64,000 nucleotides of DNA. It comes from Rathayibacter sp. VKM Ac-2857. GTDB taxonomy: Bacteria; Actinomycetota; Actinomycetes; Actinomycetales; Microbacteriaceae. Below the pieces are notes generated by a model. It did no database searches, was not told the origin of the DNA, and saw nothing but the letters and a program-made list of their open reading frames with translations. Numbering within the stretch: the stretch's first letter is position 1; each line of letters begins with the position of its first letter. The stretch lies in the NCBI RefSeq assembly GCF_013205025.1, contig NZ_JABMLE010000001.1, forward strand, positions 62,001 through 126,000, in the 5' to 3' direction. Position numbers and translations under genes: made by a program. Of the stretch, positions 28,084 to 36,995 are shown piece after piece.

Positions 28084-28827
28084 TCAGTGCGCGTGATCGG
28101 TCTCGACGGCGCGGATGGCGGCGTCGGAGCTGCCGACCTCGTCGTCGAGGTCCGCGGCGAGGAAGTCCTCCGACTCCGGGAGGCGCACGGTGAGGCCGGC
28201 GTACTGCTCGACCGCCAACTCGCCGCTCAGCCCGGACGCCGCGAGGACGTGGCCGCCGACGGTGCCGCTCGTGTCGACGAAGTGGGTGTGCAGCCCGGCG
28301 ACGCTGATGCCCTGGAACGGCTTCGGGCCGTAGAAGCCGACGATCGTGCCCTCGACGTCGTCCAGGTGCACCTCGCGCTGGTCGCGCATCGCGTCGGCGA
28401 GGCGGAGGTACGGCTTCACCTGGGCGATCGGCTGCCGCAGCGTCAGGTGCCCGATGCGGCCGCGGAGACGGACGCCGACGAACACGTTGGGGCTCGGCAC
28501 GGTCCGCCGGACCGCGGTCAGCAGGGCGTCGAGCGACGGCACCGCGTCGACCGTCTCCGTGCTGTCCGGAGCGAAAGGAGCCAGCTCGGCGAAGGCGATC
28601 GTGTCCTCCGGCTCGAGGACGACGACCGAGCCGTCGCCGCGGAAGAGCCGGTGGACGCCGTCGAGCACGACCAGCTCTCCGTCCATGTGGTCGCCGCAGC
28701 CCAGCCCGAAGTCGCCGGCCTCGTCGGCCTCGGCGCGCGTGACGACGCCGTCGAACAGACCGGCCAGCAGCGCGTCGACGATCGAGAACTGGGTGATGAG
28801 GCCGCGCGGAGCGGTCGGAGTCGGCAT
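28084..28827 (-). CDS. budA: alpha-acetolactate decarboxylase
   Basis: 247-residue enzyme that converts (S)-2-acetolactate to acetoin, diverting pyruvate to a neutral product. The substrate-binding stretch DGELVVLDGVHRLF is near residue 34. The zinc site is GLHTHFVDTSGTVGGHVL, with the three histidines spaced as in the Bacillus brevis enzyme (His-x-His, then His eleven residues on). GFYGPKPFQGISVAG precedes it. No acetolactate synthase or butanediol dehydrogenase is adjacent. The internal ATG was chosen because CACAAT, a weak -10, lies six bases before it. Confidence 0.92.
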   Translation of the reverse strand: MPTPTAPRGLITQFSIVDALLAGLFDGVVTRAEADEAGDFGLGCGDHMDGELVVLDGVHRLFRGDGSVVVLEPEDTIAFAELAPFAPDSTETVDAVPSLDALLTAVRRTVPSPNVFVGVRLRGRIGHLTLRQPIAQVKPYLRLADAMRDQREVHLDDVEGTIVGFYGPKPFQGISVAGLHTHFVDTSGTVGGHVLAASGLSGELAVEQYAGLTVRLPESEDFLAADLDDEVGSSDAAIRAVETDHAH

Positions 28828-28848
28828 CCCGCCATTGTGGCGGAGCAC

Positions 28849-29934
28849 TCAGCTCTCCAGCGCCAGCCGGTACCGCTCCCGCGCCACCCGGTCCGACGTC
28901 TCCGCCGCACGCCCGAGCCGCGCGTGCCGGTCCGGATCGAACGCGAGGAAGTGGAAGGCCGCGGGCACCGGGGTCAGCCCGCGCAGCCGCTTGAAGCGGT
29001 GCGCGCTCTTGCCGAGCCACACCCGCTCCACTCCGGCCCCGATCGCGAACTCGACGGGATCGAGGTAGCCGAGCATCGAGTAGAGACGGTCCGGGACTCC
29101 CCGGGACGGACGCGCCCAACGCAGGACGTGCATCGTCGTGTCGTCGTGGATCGCCATCGCGAATCCGACCGGCCGCTCCTCGTCATCGACCGCGACCCGC
29201 ATCCGCGCGCCCGGGAGCGCCGAGAAGGAGCCGAACGCGTCGTCGGTGAACTCGGCTCCGCGGTGCCCGTGATCGGTCATGAACTCGCGGTGCAGCCGCG
29301 GGGCGAACGCCTCGTCGCCCGGCTGCCAGTCCCGGATCGTGCAGTGCGTCCTCGAGAAGTGGTTCCGGTCACTCGCGAACTGCTTCCTGGCCGTGCGGGG
29401 CAGGGCGGCGAGGAGACCGTCGAGATCGGTGGACCCGCCGGTGTCGAGCCGCCAGTCGGCGTCGGAGAACACCGCTCGGAATCCGAGGTCGGCCAGCAGG
29501 CTTCCTCTCTCCCCGTCGTCGAGGTCCACCCAGGGCACGACGACGCCGTCGAGCCCCCACGCCCGGCACTCCCGGCCCACCCGCTCGAGGAGGGGAGCGA
29601 GTGCCGTCGCGCAGCCGTACAGGGTGTGCCGGAGGCGCACCGGAGTACCCACGATCAGCCAGCGCTCCCCGGTCGCACCACGCGGGACACCGAGCAGGCG
29701 CGAGAGATCGAAGCTCAGGGGAATCGGCTCGCCCGAGTACTCGAACCCGACCACGGCGGCGCTCTCGTCCTCGGACCACCAGGAGCGGAGGTGCACGTCG
29801 CCGGCGAGCGAGTCGCGGAGGAACGCGAGGGTCGTGGACCGGCGCATCGGGTCATCGGCCAGGGCGTCGAGGAGATCGGCGGGCACGCGGACGACGCTCG
29901 ACGCACCGTGGCGCCTGATCGAGTGGTGAGACAT
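28849..29934 (-). CDS. GNAT/FemAB-like acyltransferase family protein
   Basis: 361-residue protein. The C-terminal half reads like a GNAT fold of the FemAB or PF13480-type group: LPRTARKQFASDRNHF (basic acceptor-binding helix), FAPRLHREFMTDHG, MRVAVDDEERPVGFAMAI, then DRLYSMLGYLDPVEFAIGAGVERVWLG. The N-terminal half appears to be a second degenerate acyltransferase-like domain. The substrate is unknown; related proteins act on amino acids or peptidoglycan precursors. The start is the ATG with -10 TACCAT (29942-29947, minus strand) seven bases upstream; a longer frame would run through the tRNA gene and was rejected. Confidence 0.7.
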   Translation of the reverse strand: MSHHSIRRHGASSVVRVPADLLDALADDPMRRSTTLAFLRDSLAGDVHLRSWWSEDESAAVVGFEYSGEPIPLSFDLSRLLGVPRGATGERWLIVGTPVRLRHTLYGCATALAPLLERVGRECRAWGLDGVVVPWVDLDDGERGSLLADLGFRAVFSDADWRLDTGGSTDLDGLLAALPRTARKQFASDRNHFSRTHCTIRDWQPGDEAFAPRLHREFMTDHGHRGAEFTDDAFGSFSALPGARMRVAVDDEERPVGFAMAIHDDTTMHVLRWARPSRGVPDRLYSMLGYLDPVEFAIGAGVERVWLGKSAHRFKRLRGLTPVPAAFHFLAFDPDRHARLGRAAETSDRVARERYRLALES

Positions 29935-30021
29935 CCCAGGGATGGTAGGCACCGACTCGGAGGTCGTGCGCGGTGGCGCACGGTGACCGGTCGCCCGATG
30001 CTGCGCCTCGGAGAACGAGAC

Positions 30022-30053
30022 AAGCCCCGCGCTTCCGGAGAAGTGCGGGGCTT
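30022..30053 (-). terminator. tRNA-Ala terminator
   Basis: AAGCCCCGC (30022-30030) pairs with GCGGGGCTT (30045-30053) around a 14-base loop. It lies 12 bases beyond the 3' end of tRNA-Ala on the minus strand. Confidence 0.8.
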
Positions 30054-30065
30054 TCTGCCTTGCGG

Positions 30066-30138
30066 TGGATCCGAGGGGATTCGAACCCCTGACCCCCTGC
30101 ATGCCATGCAGGTGCGCTACCAGCTGCGCCACGGACCC
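30066..30138 (-). tRNA. tRNA-Ala (GGC)
   Basis: 73-nt cloverleaf on the minus strand: acceptor GGGTCCG/CGGATCC with discriminator A, D-arm GCGCAGCTGGTAGCGC, anticodon stem CCTGC/GCAGG with loop ATGGCAT (anticodon GGC, Ala), and T-arm GGGGTTCGAATCCCC. The 3' CCA is not encoded (CCG follows). Confidence 0.95.
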
Positions 30139-30265
30139 TTGGTGCGCTTCTCGAACGGGAGGTACCGGCCTTGCGGCCCGCTCCTCCGCCCGGCGGAAGC
30201 AACTCGAATAAACTACAACACGAAGCGCGTGGAGCGAAATCGAGCGGCGCCGCCGGGCGTGTTCC

Positions 30266-30661
30266 TCAGTTCGAGGAGGCCGCGGAGTCGGCGGGAACGG
30301 CGTTCGCCACCGTGATCGGGACGACCGGGCAGTCCTTCCAGAGGCGCTCCAGCGAGTAGTACATCCGGTCCTCCTCGTGGAAGACGTGGACGACGAGGTC
30401 GCCGAAGTCGAGCAGGATCCAGCGGCCCTCGGCGCGGCCCTCGCGGCGCAGGAGCTTGGCGCCGGACTCGTTGAGGCGGTCCTCCACCTCGTTGGCGATG
30501 GCCACGACGTTGCGCTCGGAGCGCCCCGTGACCAGGAAGAAGATGTCGACGAGCGGCAGCGGTCCCGAGACGTCGAGCGCGACGAGATCCTCCCCGCCCT
30601 TGGAGTCGGCGGCGGTGGCCGCGAGGTCGAGCAGGGCGCGGGCGGAAGCGGTCGCAGTCAT
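30266..30661 (-). CDS. rsfS: ribosome silencing factor
   Basis: 131-residue RsfS/Iojap protein that binds ribosomal protein L14 and blocks 30S-50S joining in starvation. Family motifs: GGEDLVALDVSGPLPLVDIFFLVTG, SERNVVAIANEVEDRL, GRWILLDFGDLVVHVFHEEDRMYYSLERLW (broken here only by reading in parts). The C-terminal extension ending in SAASSN is short. It is last in the proA-nadD-rsfS gene series, as in most actinobacteria, 24 bases after the membrane protein gene. Confidence 0.95.
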   Translation of the reverse strand: MTATASARALLDLAATAADSKGGEDLVALDVSGPLPLVDIFFLVTGRSERNVVAIANEVEDRLNESGAKLLRREGRAEGRWILLDFGDLVVHVFHEEDRMYYSLERLWKDCPVVPITVANAVPADSAASSN

Positions 30662-30685
30662 GAAGCCTTCAGTGTCGGTGGTGGA

Positions 30686-31753
30686 TCAGAAGATGTTGAG
30701 GACGAAGCCGCCGATGAACAGCGCGATCGAGGCGACCAGCAGCACGGCGGCGGTGATGGCCAGCACGACGGGGACGCTGACGGCGCGGCGCTTCTGCGGG
30801 GCGATCATCGCGGTGCCCGCGGCGTGGGTGGAGACGGCGCTCGACGCCCGGACGGGCTCCGAGTCGGAGGCGGGCTGCTCGCGGTCGATGCGGTCGACGT
30901 AGCGGTCGACATCGGGCGAGTCGTAGAGGTTCGGGTGCTGACCGGTGGAGCCGAGGCTGCGCGGCAGGTCGAAGGAGCCCGTGACGAGCACCTCCCCCGT
31001 GTCCGTGCGGACGGGCGAGGCGTCGCCCGCGGTCGGCAGGATGAGGGCGTTCGTCGTGGTGACGGCACCGGTCGCGGCGACTCCGCTCGCGATGAGGGAG
31101 TCGAAGGAGGCGTCGACCTCCTCCTTGGACTTGCTGTCGAGCTCGTCGGTGATGGCGAGGTGCTCGATCGGCGGGTGGAAGCTGCCGGTGATCTCGGTGG
31201 CCTTCTCGTCCGCGATGTCGAGCGTGCCGACGGTGGCGAAGAGGGCGGTGTTGAGCTTGGGCTGCTCGGGCTCGTCGAGCGGCTGCTCGGGCTCGTCGGC
31301 CCGCTGCTCGGACTCGTCGATCTGCTGCTCGGGCTCGACCTCGTCGGTCTGCTCCGGGGCGGATGTCTCGGCGGCGGTCGTGGGCTCGGCGTCCTGCTCG
31401 GCGTCGGCCGGCGCGACCTCGGGGGTCGCGGCGACCTGCTCGGCCTGCTGCTGCGCGAGCAGCGCACGGAGCTCTCGACGGGTGAGCGTGCTGCGGTCGA
31501 CGCCCTCGGGGAGCACCACCTCGATGGCGGAGGTGCTCAGCTCGGGCTCGGCGGCCGGGGTCGGAGCGACGACGGGGACGCGGAGGGCCTGGGTCGCGGT
31601 GAGCACGGGCATCTCGCCCGCGGCGGTGACCGACGCGGTCGCGGCGCGGCGGGAGGTCGTCGGTGCGGCGGCGGGCGCGGCGCCGGCCGCCGCTCGCTCG
31701 CGCTCGCGGATCTCGCGCCGGGTGAGCGGCGCGCCCTCGTGCTGAACTGTCAT
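30686..31753 (-). CDS. Ala/Glu-rich single-pass membrane protein of unknown function
   Basis: 355 residues. The N-terminus has [13 protein letters not shown], and a related [17 protein letters not shown] recurs near residue 87. A Glu/Pro-rich low-complexity stretch (about 100-170) contains several EPEQ repeats. One transmembrane helix lies at the extreme C-terminus ([21 protein letters not shown]), so the bulk is probably cytosolic and tail-anchored. It overlaps the nadD stop by four bases and precedes rsfS, a position such proteins hold in other Microbacteriaceae. I recognise no domain. Confidence 0.75.
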   Translation of the reverse strand: MTVQHEGAPLTRREIRERERAAAGAAPAAAPTTSRRAATASVTAAGEMPVLTATQALRVPVVAPTPAAEPELSTSAIEVVLPEGVDRSTLTRRELRALLAQQQAEQVAATPEVAPADAEQDAEPTTAAETSAPEQTDEVEPEQQIDESEQRADEPEQPLDEPEQPKLNTALFATVGTLDIADEKATEITGSFHPPIEHLAITDELDSKSKEEVDASFDSLIASGVAATGAVTTTNALILPTAGDASPVRTDTGEVLVTGSFDLPRSLGSTGQHPNLYDSPDVDRYVDRIDREQPASDSEPVRASSAVSTHAAGTAMIAPQKRRAVSVPVVLAITAAVLLVASIALFIGGFVLNIF

Positions 31754-32361
31754 GGCGTGCTCCGATACAGGTGGTGCTTCGAGATGTACTGGACGACACC
31801 GTCGGGAACCAGATACCAGACCGGATCACCCCGGTTCACGCGGCTCCGACAGTCCGTCGAGGAAATCGCTAGCGCCGGAATTTCCAACAAGGATACGTCC
31901 TGAGCCGGCAATCCCGAAACGGACAGGGCGTGACCCGGCCGGCTGACGGCGACGAAGTGCGCCAGCTCCCAGAGCTCGTCGTAGTCCTTCCAGCTCAGGA
32001 TCTGCTCGACGGCGTCGGCTCCCGTGATGAAGAACAGCTCGGCGTCGGGGTGCGCGAGGTGGATGTCGCGGAGGGTGTCGATCGTGTACGTCGTGCCGAT
32101 GCGGTCGATGTCCACGCGGCTGACGGTGAAGCGCGGGTTGGACGCGGTCGCGATGACCGTCATCAGATAGCGGTGCTCCGGTGGCGTGACCGTCTTCTTG
32201 TGCCACGGCCGGCCGGTCGGCACGAAGACGACCTCGTCGAGGTCGAAGGACTGCGCCACCTCGGAGGCGGCGACGAGGTGTCCGTGATGGATCGGGTCGA
32301 AGGTGCCACCCATCACGCCGATGCGCGGACGCCGCGGGTCTCCGCTCGCGGCGGACGTCAC
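31750..32361 (-). CDS. nadD: nicotinate-nucleotide adenylyltransferase
   Basis: 203-residue enzyme forming nicotinic acid adenine dinucleotide from NaMN and ATP, in NAD synthesis. The nucleotidyltransferase signature [12 protein letters not shown] is near the N-terminus and the [10 protein letters not shown] motif near the C-terminus (usual form ISST-x-I/V-R). The length is typical. It begins with GTG and its stop overlaps the next start (ATGA), so translation is coupled to the membrane protein gene. Confidence 0.95.
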   Translation of the reverse strand: MTSAASGDPRRPRIGVMGGTFDPIHHGHLVAASEVAQSFDLDEVVFVPTGRPWHKKTVTPPEHRYLMTVIATASNPRFTVSRVDIDRIGTTYTIDTLRDIHLAHPDAELFFITGADAVEQILSWKDYDELWELAHFVAVSRPGHALSVSGLPAQDVSLLEIPALAISSTDCRSRVNRGDPVWYLVPDGVVQYISKHHLYRSTP

Positions 32362-32379
32362 GATCGCAGGGCCGCCGGA

Positions 32380-32574
32380 CTAGTGGCCGTGGCCGTGCGA
32401 GTCGTGCGAGCCGGCGCCGGTCTTGTGCGAGTGGCGGTTGGCGACGTCGCGGTAGCTCCACGTGACGAAGCCGAGCGCGGTGAAGGCGACGACGGCGATG
32501 AGCCCGTAGACGATGGTCGGCATCGGCAGCTCGGTGTGCGCTGCTTCAGCGAGGACGGTCGTCACGAGGGACAT
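32380..32574 (-). CDS. small membrane protein with His-rich tail
   Basis: 64 residues: one transmembrane helix (TIVYGLIAVVAFTALGFVTWSY) and a tail with seven histidines (HSHKTGAGSHDSHGHGH). AAGGAG is placed correctly before this ATG, which excludes a longer upstream start. The histidines could bind metal ions (inference). It lies between proA and nadD in the same direction; no characterised family is recognised. Confidence 0.7.
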   Translation of the reverse strand: MSLVTTVLAEAAHTELPMPTIVYGLIAVVAFTALGFVTWSYRDVANRHSHKTGAGSHDSHGHGH

Positions 32575-32654
32575 GCGGTGCTCCTTGGAATCGGGATCGC
32601 CCACTCAGGGCGTCGTCGAGTCTACCCGGACACCGCCGCGAGCCGGGTGCGGCA

Positions 32655-33923
32655 CTAGGCGCGGACCTGACCGGACCCGCGCAGCAGCCACTTGGTGCTC
32701 GTCAGCTCGGGCAGTCCCATCGGGCCGCGGGCGTGCAGCTTCTGCGTCGAGATGCCGACCTCGGCACCGAAGCCGAACTCGCCGCCGTCGGTGAACCGGG
32801 TGGACGCGTTCACCATCACGACCGCGGAGTCGACCTCGGCGAGGAAGCGCTCGGCGCTGCGCAGGTCGTTCGTGACGATCGACTCGGTGTGGTGGGTGGA
32901 GTAGCGGGCGATGTGGTCCATCGCCGCGTCGAGGTCGTCGACGACGGCGACCGCGATGTCGAGCGAGTAGTACTCGGCCGACCAGTCCTCCTCGGTCGCC
33001 GGCACGGCGTCCGCGATGATCGCGCGGACCCGCTCGTCGCCGTGCACGGTCACGCCGGCGGCGGCGAGGCGGCCGAGGACGGGCGGCAGGAGCCGCTCGG
33101 CGGCGTCGCGGTGCACGAGCAGCGTCTCGAGCGCGTTGCAGGTGCTCGGGCGCTGGGTCTTGGCGTTGTGCACGATGTCGACGGCCCACTGCTCGTCCGC
33201 GCTGGCGTCGAGGAAGACGTGCACCACTCCGGCGCCCGTCTCGATGACCGGCACGGTCGACTCGGTCACGACCGACTCGATCAGACCGGCGCTGCCGCGG
33301 GGCACGAGCACGTCGACGTAGCCGCGGGCGCGCATCAGAGCCTTGGCGCCCTCGCGGCCGAAGTCGTCGACCGTTTGGATCAGCTCGGCGGGCAGGCCGA
33401 CGGAGGCGACCGCCTCCTGCAGCAGCTCGACGAGGACGCGGTTGGTGTTCTCGGCCGCGCTGCCGCCGCGGAGGATCACGGCGTTGCCGCTCTTGAGCGC
33501 GAGGGCGGCGATGTCGATCGTGACGTTGGGACGCGCCTCGTAGATGGCGCCGACGACGCCGAAGGGCACGCGCACCTGGGTGAGCGAGGCGCCGTTGGGC
33601 AGGTTCGAGCCGCGGACCGTCTGGCCGACCGGGTCGACGAGACCGGCGACCGCGACCACGGCGTCGGCGAGCGAGCCGAGACGCGCCTCGTCGAGGCGGA
33701 GGCGGTCCTGCAGCCCGGCGCTCATGCCGTTCTCGCGGCCGTTCGCGAGGTCGAGCCCGTTCGCCGGGACGACCCGCTCGACGGATCCGCGGACGGCGTC
33801 GGCGATCGCGAGGAGGGCGCGGTTCTTGAGGTCGGTCGTCGCGCTGCGCAGGGACCGCGAGGCCGTGCGGGAGGCGGCGAACCGCTCGGTCAGGACGGAG
33901 CTGTCGAGGGTCGTCTGCGGCAT
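32655..33923 (-). CDS. proA: gamma-glutamyl phosphate reductase
   Basis: 422-residue NADPH-dependent aldehyde-dehydrogenase-like enzyme, the second step of proline synthesis. The catalytic cysteine lies in KTQRPSTCNALETLLVH, and other family blocks include GVVGAIYEARPNVTIDIAAL, NAVILRGGSAA and DLRSAERFL. proB, which often lies upstream, is absent from the window; obgE comes before it. The -10 TACACT (33930-33935, minus strand) ends six bases before the ATG, giving a probable leaderless transcript separate from obgE. Confidence 0.95.
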   Translation of the reverse strand: MPQTTLDSSVLTERFAASRTASRSLRSATTDLKNRALLAIADAVRGSVERVVPANGLDLANGRENGMSAGLQDRLRLDEARLGSLADAVVAVAGLVDPVGQTVRGSNLPNGASLTQVRVPFGVVGAIYEARPNVTIDIAALALKSGNAVILRGGSAAENTNRVLVELLQEAVASVGLPAELIQTVDDFGREGAKALMRARGYVDVLVPRGSAGLIESVVTESTVPVIETGAGVVHVFLDASADEQWAVDIVHNAKTQRPSTCNALETLLVHRDAAERLLPPVLGRLAAAGVTVHGDERVRAIIADAVPATEEDWSAEYYSLDIAVAVVDDLDAAMDHIARYSTHHTESIVTNDLRSAERFLAEVDSAVVMVNASTRFTDGGEFGFGAEVGISTQKLHARGPMGLPELTSTKWLLRGSGQVRA

Positions 33924-33973
33924 CCGGCCAGTGTATTCGCCGACGGCCCCTCGCCGAGGGCGGTGCCGAGGAG

Positions 33974-35509
33974 TCAGACCTCCTCGGCGTCGCCCACCAG
34001 GTCGTCCTCGTCCGAGACGCGCCAGACGCCGCCCTGGCGCTCGCGGTCGAGCTCGGCGCGGGCGGCCGCCTTCGCGTCCATCCGCTCGAGGTAGTTGTCG
34101 CGGCGCTCGGCGCGGGTCTTGCGGTTGTTCTCCTCGAGCCGGAGGTCGGTGCCGCGCGGGGCGGTGATCAGCTCCGCCGTCGAGGTGAGCGTGGGCTCCC
34201 AGTCGAAGACGACGCCGTCGCCCGGGCCGATGACGACGGTGGAGCCGGCGACGGCCCCGGCCGAGAAGAGGCCGTTCTCGACGCCGAGCTTCGCGAGGCG
34301 GTCGGCGAGGAAGCCGACGGCCTCGTCGTTGGTGAAGTCGGTCTGCGCGACCCAGCGCTGCGGCTTGGTGCCGAGCACGCGGTAGACGTTGCCGTAGGAG
34401 CCGCCCTCGACGCGGATCTCGTAGTCCTTCTCGTCGACGGCCCGGGGGCGGATCGTGATCCGCTCGACCTTGGGCTCGGCCGCGAGGGCGAGGCGGTGCT
34501 GTTCGACGATCTCGCCGAGCGCGAAGGTCAGCTGGCGCAGACCCGAGTGGCTCACGGTCGAGATCTCGAAGACGCGGTAGCCACGGGCCTCGAGGTCGGC
34601 GCGGACGAAGTCGGCGAGCTCCTGGGCCTCCGGCACGTCCACCTTGTTCAGGGCGATCAGCTGCGGACGCTCGAGCAGCGGCACCTGGCCGTCGCCGACC
34701 GGGTACGCGGCCAGCTCGCCGAGGATGATGTCGAGGTCGGTCAGCGGGTCGCGGCCCGGCTCGAGCGTGGCGCAGTCGAGCACGTGCACGAGGGCGGTGC
34801 AGCGCTCGACGTGGCGGAGGAACTCGAGGCCGAGGCCCTTGCCCTCGCTCGCGCCCTCGATCAGGCCGGGGACGTCGGCGACGGTGTAGCGCGACTCCCC
34901 CGCCTGGACGACGCCGAGGTTGGGGGCGAGCGTGGTGAAGGGGTAGTCGGCGATCTTGGGCTTCGCCGCCGAGATGGCGGCGACGAGGCTGGACTTGCCG
35001 GCCGAGGGGAAGCCCACGAGCGCGACGTCGGCGACGGTCTTCAGCTCGAGGACGACGTCGCCCTCCCAGCCCGGCGTGCCGAGCAGGGCGAAGCCGGGGG
35101 CCTTGCGCTTGGTGGTGGCGAGCGAGGCGTTGCCGAGGCCGCCCTGGCCGCCGGGGGCGATGACGAAGCGGAGCCCCGGCTCGTCCATGTCGAGCAGCTC
35201 CTCGCCCGTGGGCGACTTGACGACCGTGCCGACCGGCACCAGCAGCTCGAGGAGGTCGCCGTTGCCGCCGGCGCGGTGGTCGCCCATGCCGGGCCCGCCG
35301 TTGGCGGAGGAGCGGTGCGGGTGGCGGTGGAAGGCGAGCAGCGTGGTGGTCTGCGCGTCGGCGACGAGGACGATGTCGCCGCCGTGACCGCCGTTGCCGC
35401 CGTCCGGGCCGGCCAGCGGCTTGAACTTCTCGCGGCGGACGGAGACGCAGCCGTTGCCGCCGTGCCCGGCGCGCAGGTGCAGCGTGACGTTGTCGACGAA
35501 GGTGACCAT
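33974..35509 (-). CDS. obgE: ribosome-associated GTPase Obg
   Basis: 511-residue Obg GTPase acting in 50S assembly and stress signalling. The glycine-rich Obg fold is residues 1-160 ([30 protein letters not shown]), followed by the G domain with P-loop [11 protein letters not shown], the switch region [20 protein letters not shown] and the SAK-like ISTVS, then a C-terminal OCT domain and a charged tail. The start is the ATG for MVTFVDNV; the upstream in-frame extension is low-quality sequence over a terminator. It follows rpmA, as is usual. Confidence 0.96.
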   Translation of the reverse strand: MVTFVDNVTLHLRAGHGGNGCVSVRREKFKPLAGPDGGNGGHGGDIVLVADAQTTTLLAFHRHPHRSSANGGPGMGDHRAGGNGDLLELLVPVGTVVKSPTGEELLDMDEPGLRFVIAPGGQGGLGNASLATTKRKAPGFALLGTPGWEGDVVLELKTVADVALVGFPSAGKSSLVAAISAAKPKIADYPFTTLAPNLGVVQAGESRYTVADVPGLIEGASEGKGLGLEFLRHVERCTALVHVLDCATLEPGRDPLTDLDIILGELAAYPVGDGQVPLLERPQLIALNKVDVPEAQELADFVRADLEARGYRVFEISTVSHSGLRQLTFALGEIVEQHRLALAAEPKVERITIRPRAVDEKDYEIRVEGGSYGNVYRVLGTKPQRWVAQTDFTNDEAVGFLADRLAKLGVENGLFSAGAVAGSTVVIGPGDGVVFDWEPTLTSTAELITAPRGTDLRLEENNRKTRAERRDNYLERMDAKAAARAELDRERQGGVWRVSDEDDLVGDAEEV

Positions 35510-35537
35510 GGTGTGTTCCGTCCGATGGGGAGGTGGC

Positions 35538-35558
35538 GGCGTCGGAGTGTCCGACGCC
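35538..35558 (-). terminator. hairpin in the obgE leader
   Basis: GGCGTCGGA (35538-35546) pairs perfectly with TCCGACGCC (35550-35558) around a three-base loop, about 30 bases before the obgE start. It may be a transcript-stabilising hairpin or an attenuator rather than a true terminator, since it lies downstream of the rpmA terminator candidate. Confidence 0.45.
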
Positions 35559-35620
35559 GGATGCCGAGGAGAGCGGCGCTCACGAGCTCGGGGCTCGCGG
35601 TGAGGGTGCCGCAGCAACGC

Positions 35621-35650
35621 GCAAGGGGCGAGCCGAAGCCCGCCCCTTGC
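35621..35650 (-). terminator. terminator between rpmA and obgE
   Basis: GCAAGGGGCG (35621-35630) pairs perfectly with CGCCCCTTGC (35641-35650), with further pairing in the loop. It lies 31 bases after the rpmA stop and could uncouple abundant rplU-rpmA mRNA from obgE. Confidence 0.75.
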
Positions 35651-35681
35651 GTCCTGTGCCTGCTCGGCCGAGGAGAGCTGC

Positions 35682-35939
35682 CTAAGCGGCGGCCACCACG
35701 ATGTTGACGACCTTCCGGCCGCCCTTCTGGCCGAACTCGACCGCACCGGCCGAGAGGGCGAACAGGGTGTCGTCGCCGCCACGGCCGACGTTGACGCCGG
35801 GGTGGAAGTGGGTGCCGCGCTGGCGGACGATGATCTCGCCCGCGCTGACGACCTGACCGCCGAAGCGCTTCACGCCGAGGCGCTGCGCGTTCGAGTCGCG
35901 ACCGTTGCGGGTGGAGCTTGCGCCCTTCTTGTGTGCCAT
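35682..35939 (-). CDS. rpmA: 50S ribosomal protein L27
   Basis: 85-residue ribosomal protein L27. The N-terminus is [17 protein letters not shown] with the processed-free actinobacterial form, followed by [28 protein letters not shown] read across the conserved core. L27 reaches toward the peptidyl transferase centre. It lies 90 bases downstream of rplU and is certainly cotranscribed with it. Confidence 0.97.
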   Translation of the reverse strand: MAHKKGASSTRNGRDSNAQRLGVKRFGGQVVSAGEIIVRQRGTHFHPGVNVGRGGDDTLFALSAGAVEFGQKGGRKVVNIVVAAA

Positions 35940-36029
35940 TTCTCATCTCCTCGAGACCGGGGGGCCGCAGCCCCGTGCTGATGCTCTGCGGAGCGATGGC
36001 TCCCGCCGCAGATCAGCGAAGTGTGGGTG

Positions 36030-36338
36030 TTACTTGATGCCCGTGACCTTGACGCGCGTGAGGTCCTGACGGTGCCCCTGGCGCTTCTTGTACCCGGTCT
36101 TGTTCTTGAACTTCTGGATGATGATCTTCGGACCGCGGAGCTCCTCGAGCACCTCGGCCGTGACCGACACCTTCTCGAGCGCCGCGGCGTCCGAGGTGAT
36201 GGAGTCCCCGTCGACGAGGAGCACGGCAGCCAGCTGCACGGTGCCGTTCTCGTCGGCCTTGATGCGGTCCATCGTCACGATGGTGCCGACCTCGACCTTC
36301 TCCTGCCGGCCACCGGCGCGCACAACTGCGTAAACCAC
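36030..36338 (-). CDS. rplU: 50S ribosomal protein L21
   Basis: 102-residue ribosomal protein L21, binding 23S rRNA. The GTG start ([18 protein letters not shown]) gives the usual length; an in-frame ATG seven codons upstream would add MREQVRE and is less likely. Conserved features include VKADENGT-like [10 protein letters not shown], and the C-terminal [21 protein letters not shown] split over the RNA-binding loop. It heads rplU-rpmA-obgE. Confidence 0.96.
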   Translation of the reverse strand: MVYAVVRAGGRQEKVEVGTIVTMDRIKADENGTVQLAAVLLVDGDSITSDAAALEKVSVTAEVLEELRGPKIIIQKFKNKTGYKKRQGHRQDLTRVKVTGIK

Positions 36339-36668
36339 TTCTCGTACCTGTTCTCTCATCTGGACGGCGCGTGAGCGCTGTCCGGGGCTTGTAAGGACGG
36401 GGTCGGACCCCGGTCTTCCCGGTCGTACCCGTCTCTCGTACGAGACGAGGGGACCGGCACCGCGGCTCGCACCCCGTGAGGGGCCGAGCGGCAACGGAAA
36501 TCTGCGTGAGCACATGGATCGCGCCACACCAACGGTCAAGAGTACGGGATCCGTGCTCCCCGGTCAAACGCGCACCGCCCCGGAGGGGGTGCCGTCCGAC
36601 CGACGACCCCGTCACGATAGTGCAGGCCGTGCCGCGGATCGGGCAGGCGCGCCGCCTACGATCGACGG
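36339..36668 (-). promoter_or_regulatory. rplU leader and promoter region
   Basis: A 330-base gap between rplU and the divergent DUF4031 gene. On the minus strand TTGACC near 36530 could be a -35 with a poor -10 (CATGTG), giving a leader of about 170 bases. That leader contains a perfect 12-base palindrome TCTCGTACGAGA and a CGGGG/CCCCG hairpin near 36395-36412. Long structured leaders upstream of rplU are autoregulatory in some bacteria; whether this is one cannot be told by eye. Confidence 0.4.
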
Positions 36669-36980
36669 ATGGCGATCCTCCTCGACGCGGCGCGCTGGCC
36701 CGCCCACGACACGCTCTGGGCCCACCTCGTCAGCGACTCCTCCCTGGAGGAGCTGCACGCCTTCGCGCGCCGCGTCGGGCTGCCGGAGCGCGGCTTCGAC
36801 CTCGATCACTACGACGTGCCCGCGGCGCGTCGCGAGGAGCTGCTCGCGGCCGGAGCGCTGCCGGTGAGCAGCCGCGAGCTGGTCGAGCGGCTCCGCGATA
36901 GCGGGCTGCGGGTGAAGGGTCGGGACCGGGACGCGGAGAGGGCCCGGCGCCGGCTCTCGCCGGGCACCGGGCCCCACTGA
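36669..36980 (+). CDS. DUF4031 domain protein
   Basis: 103-residue protein: MAILLDAARWPAHDTLWAHL, then SLEELHAFARRVGLPERGFDLDHYDVP and a C-terminal ELVERLRDSGLRVKGRD. These blocks match DUF4031, a small conserved actinobacterial family of unknown function (the pattern RGFDxDHYDVP is its hallmark). It is monocistronic, convergent with rne, with the -10 TACGAT (36657-36662) six bases before the ATG and no ribosome binding site. Confidence 0.88.
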   Translation: MAILLDAARWPAHDTLWAHLVSDSSLEELHAFARRVGLPERGFDLDHYDVPAARREELLAAGALPVSSRELVERLRDSGLRVKGRDRDAERARRRLSPGTGPH

Positions 36981-36995
36981 TCCTCGCGGACCGCT

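Noticed and set aside
29935-30132. N-terminal extension of the FemAB-like protein up to 30132
   Set aside because: The extension is a translation of tRNA-Ala and its terminator; the ATG at 29934 has a proper -10 signal.
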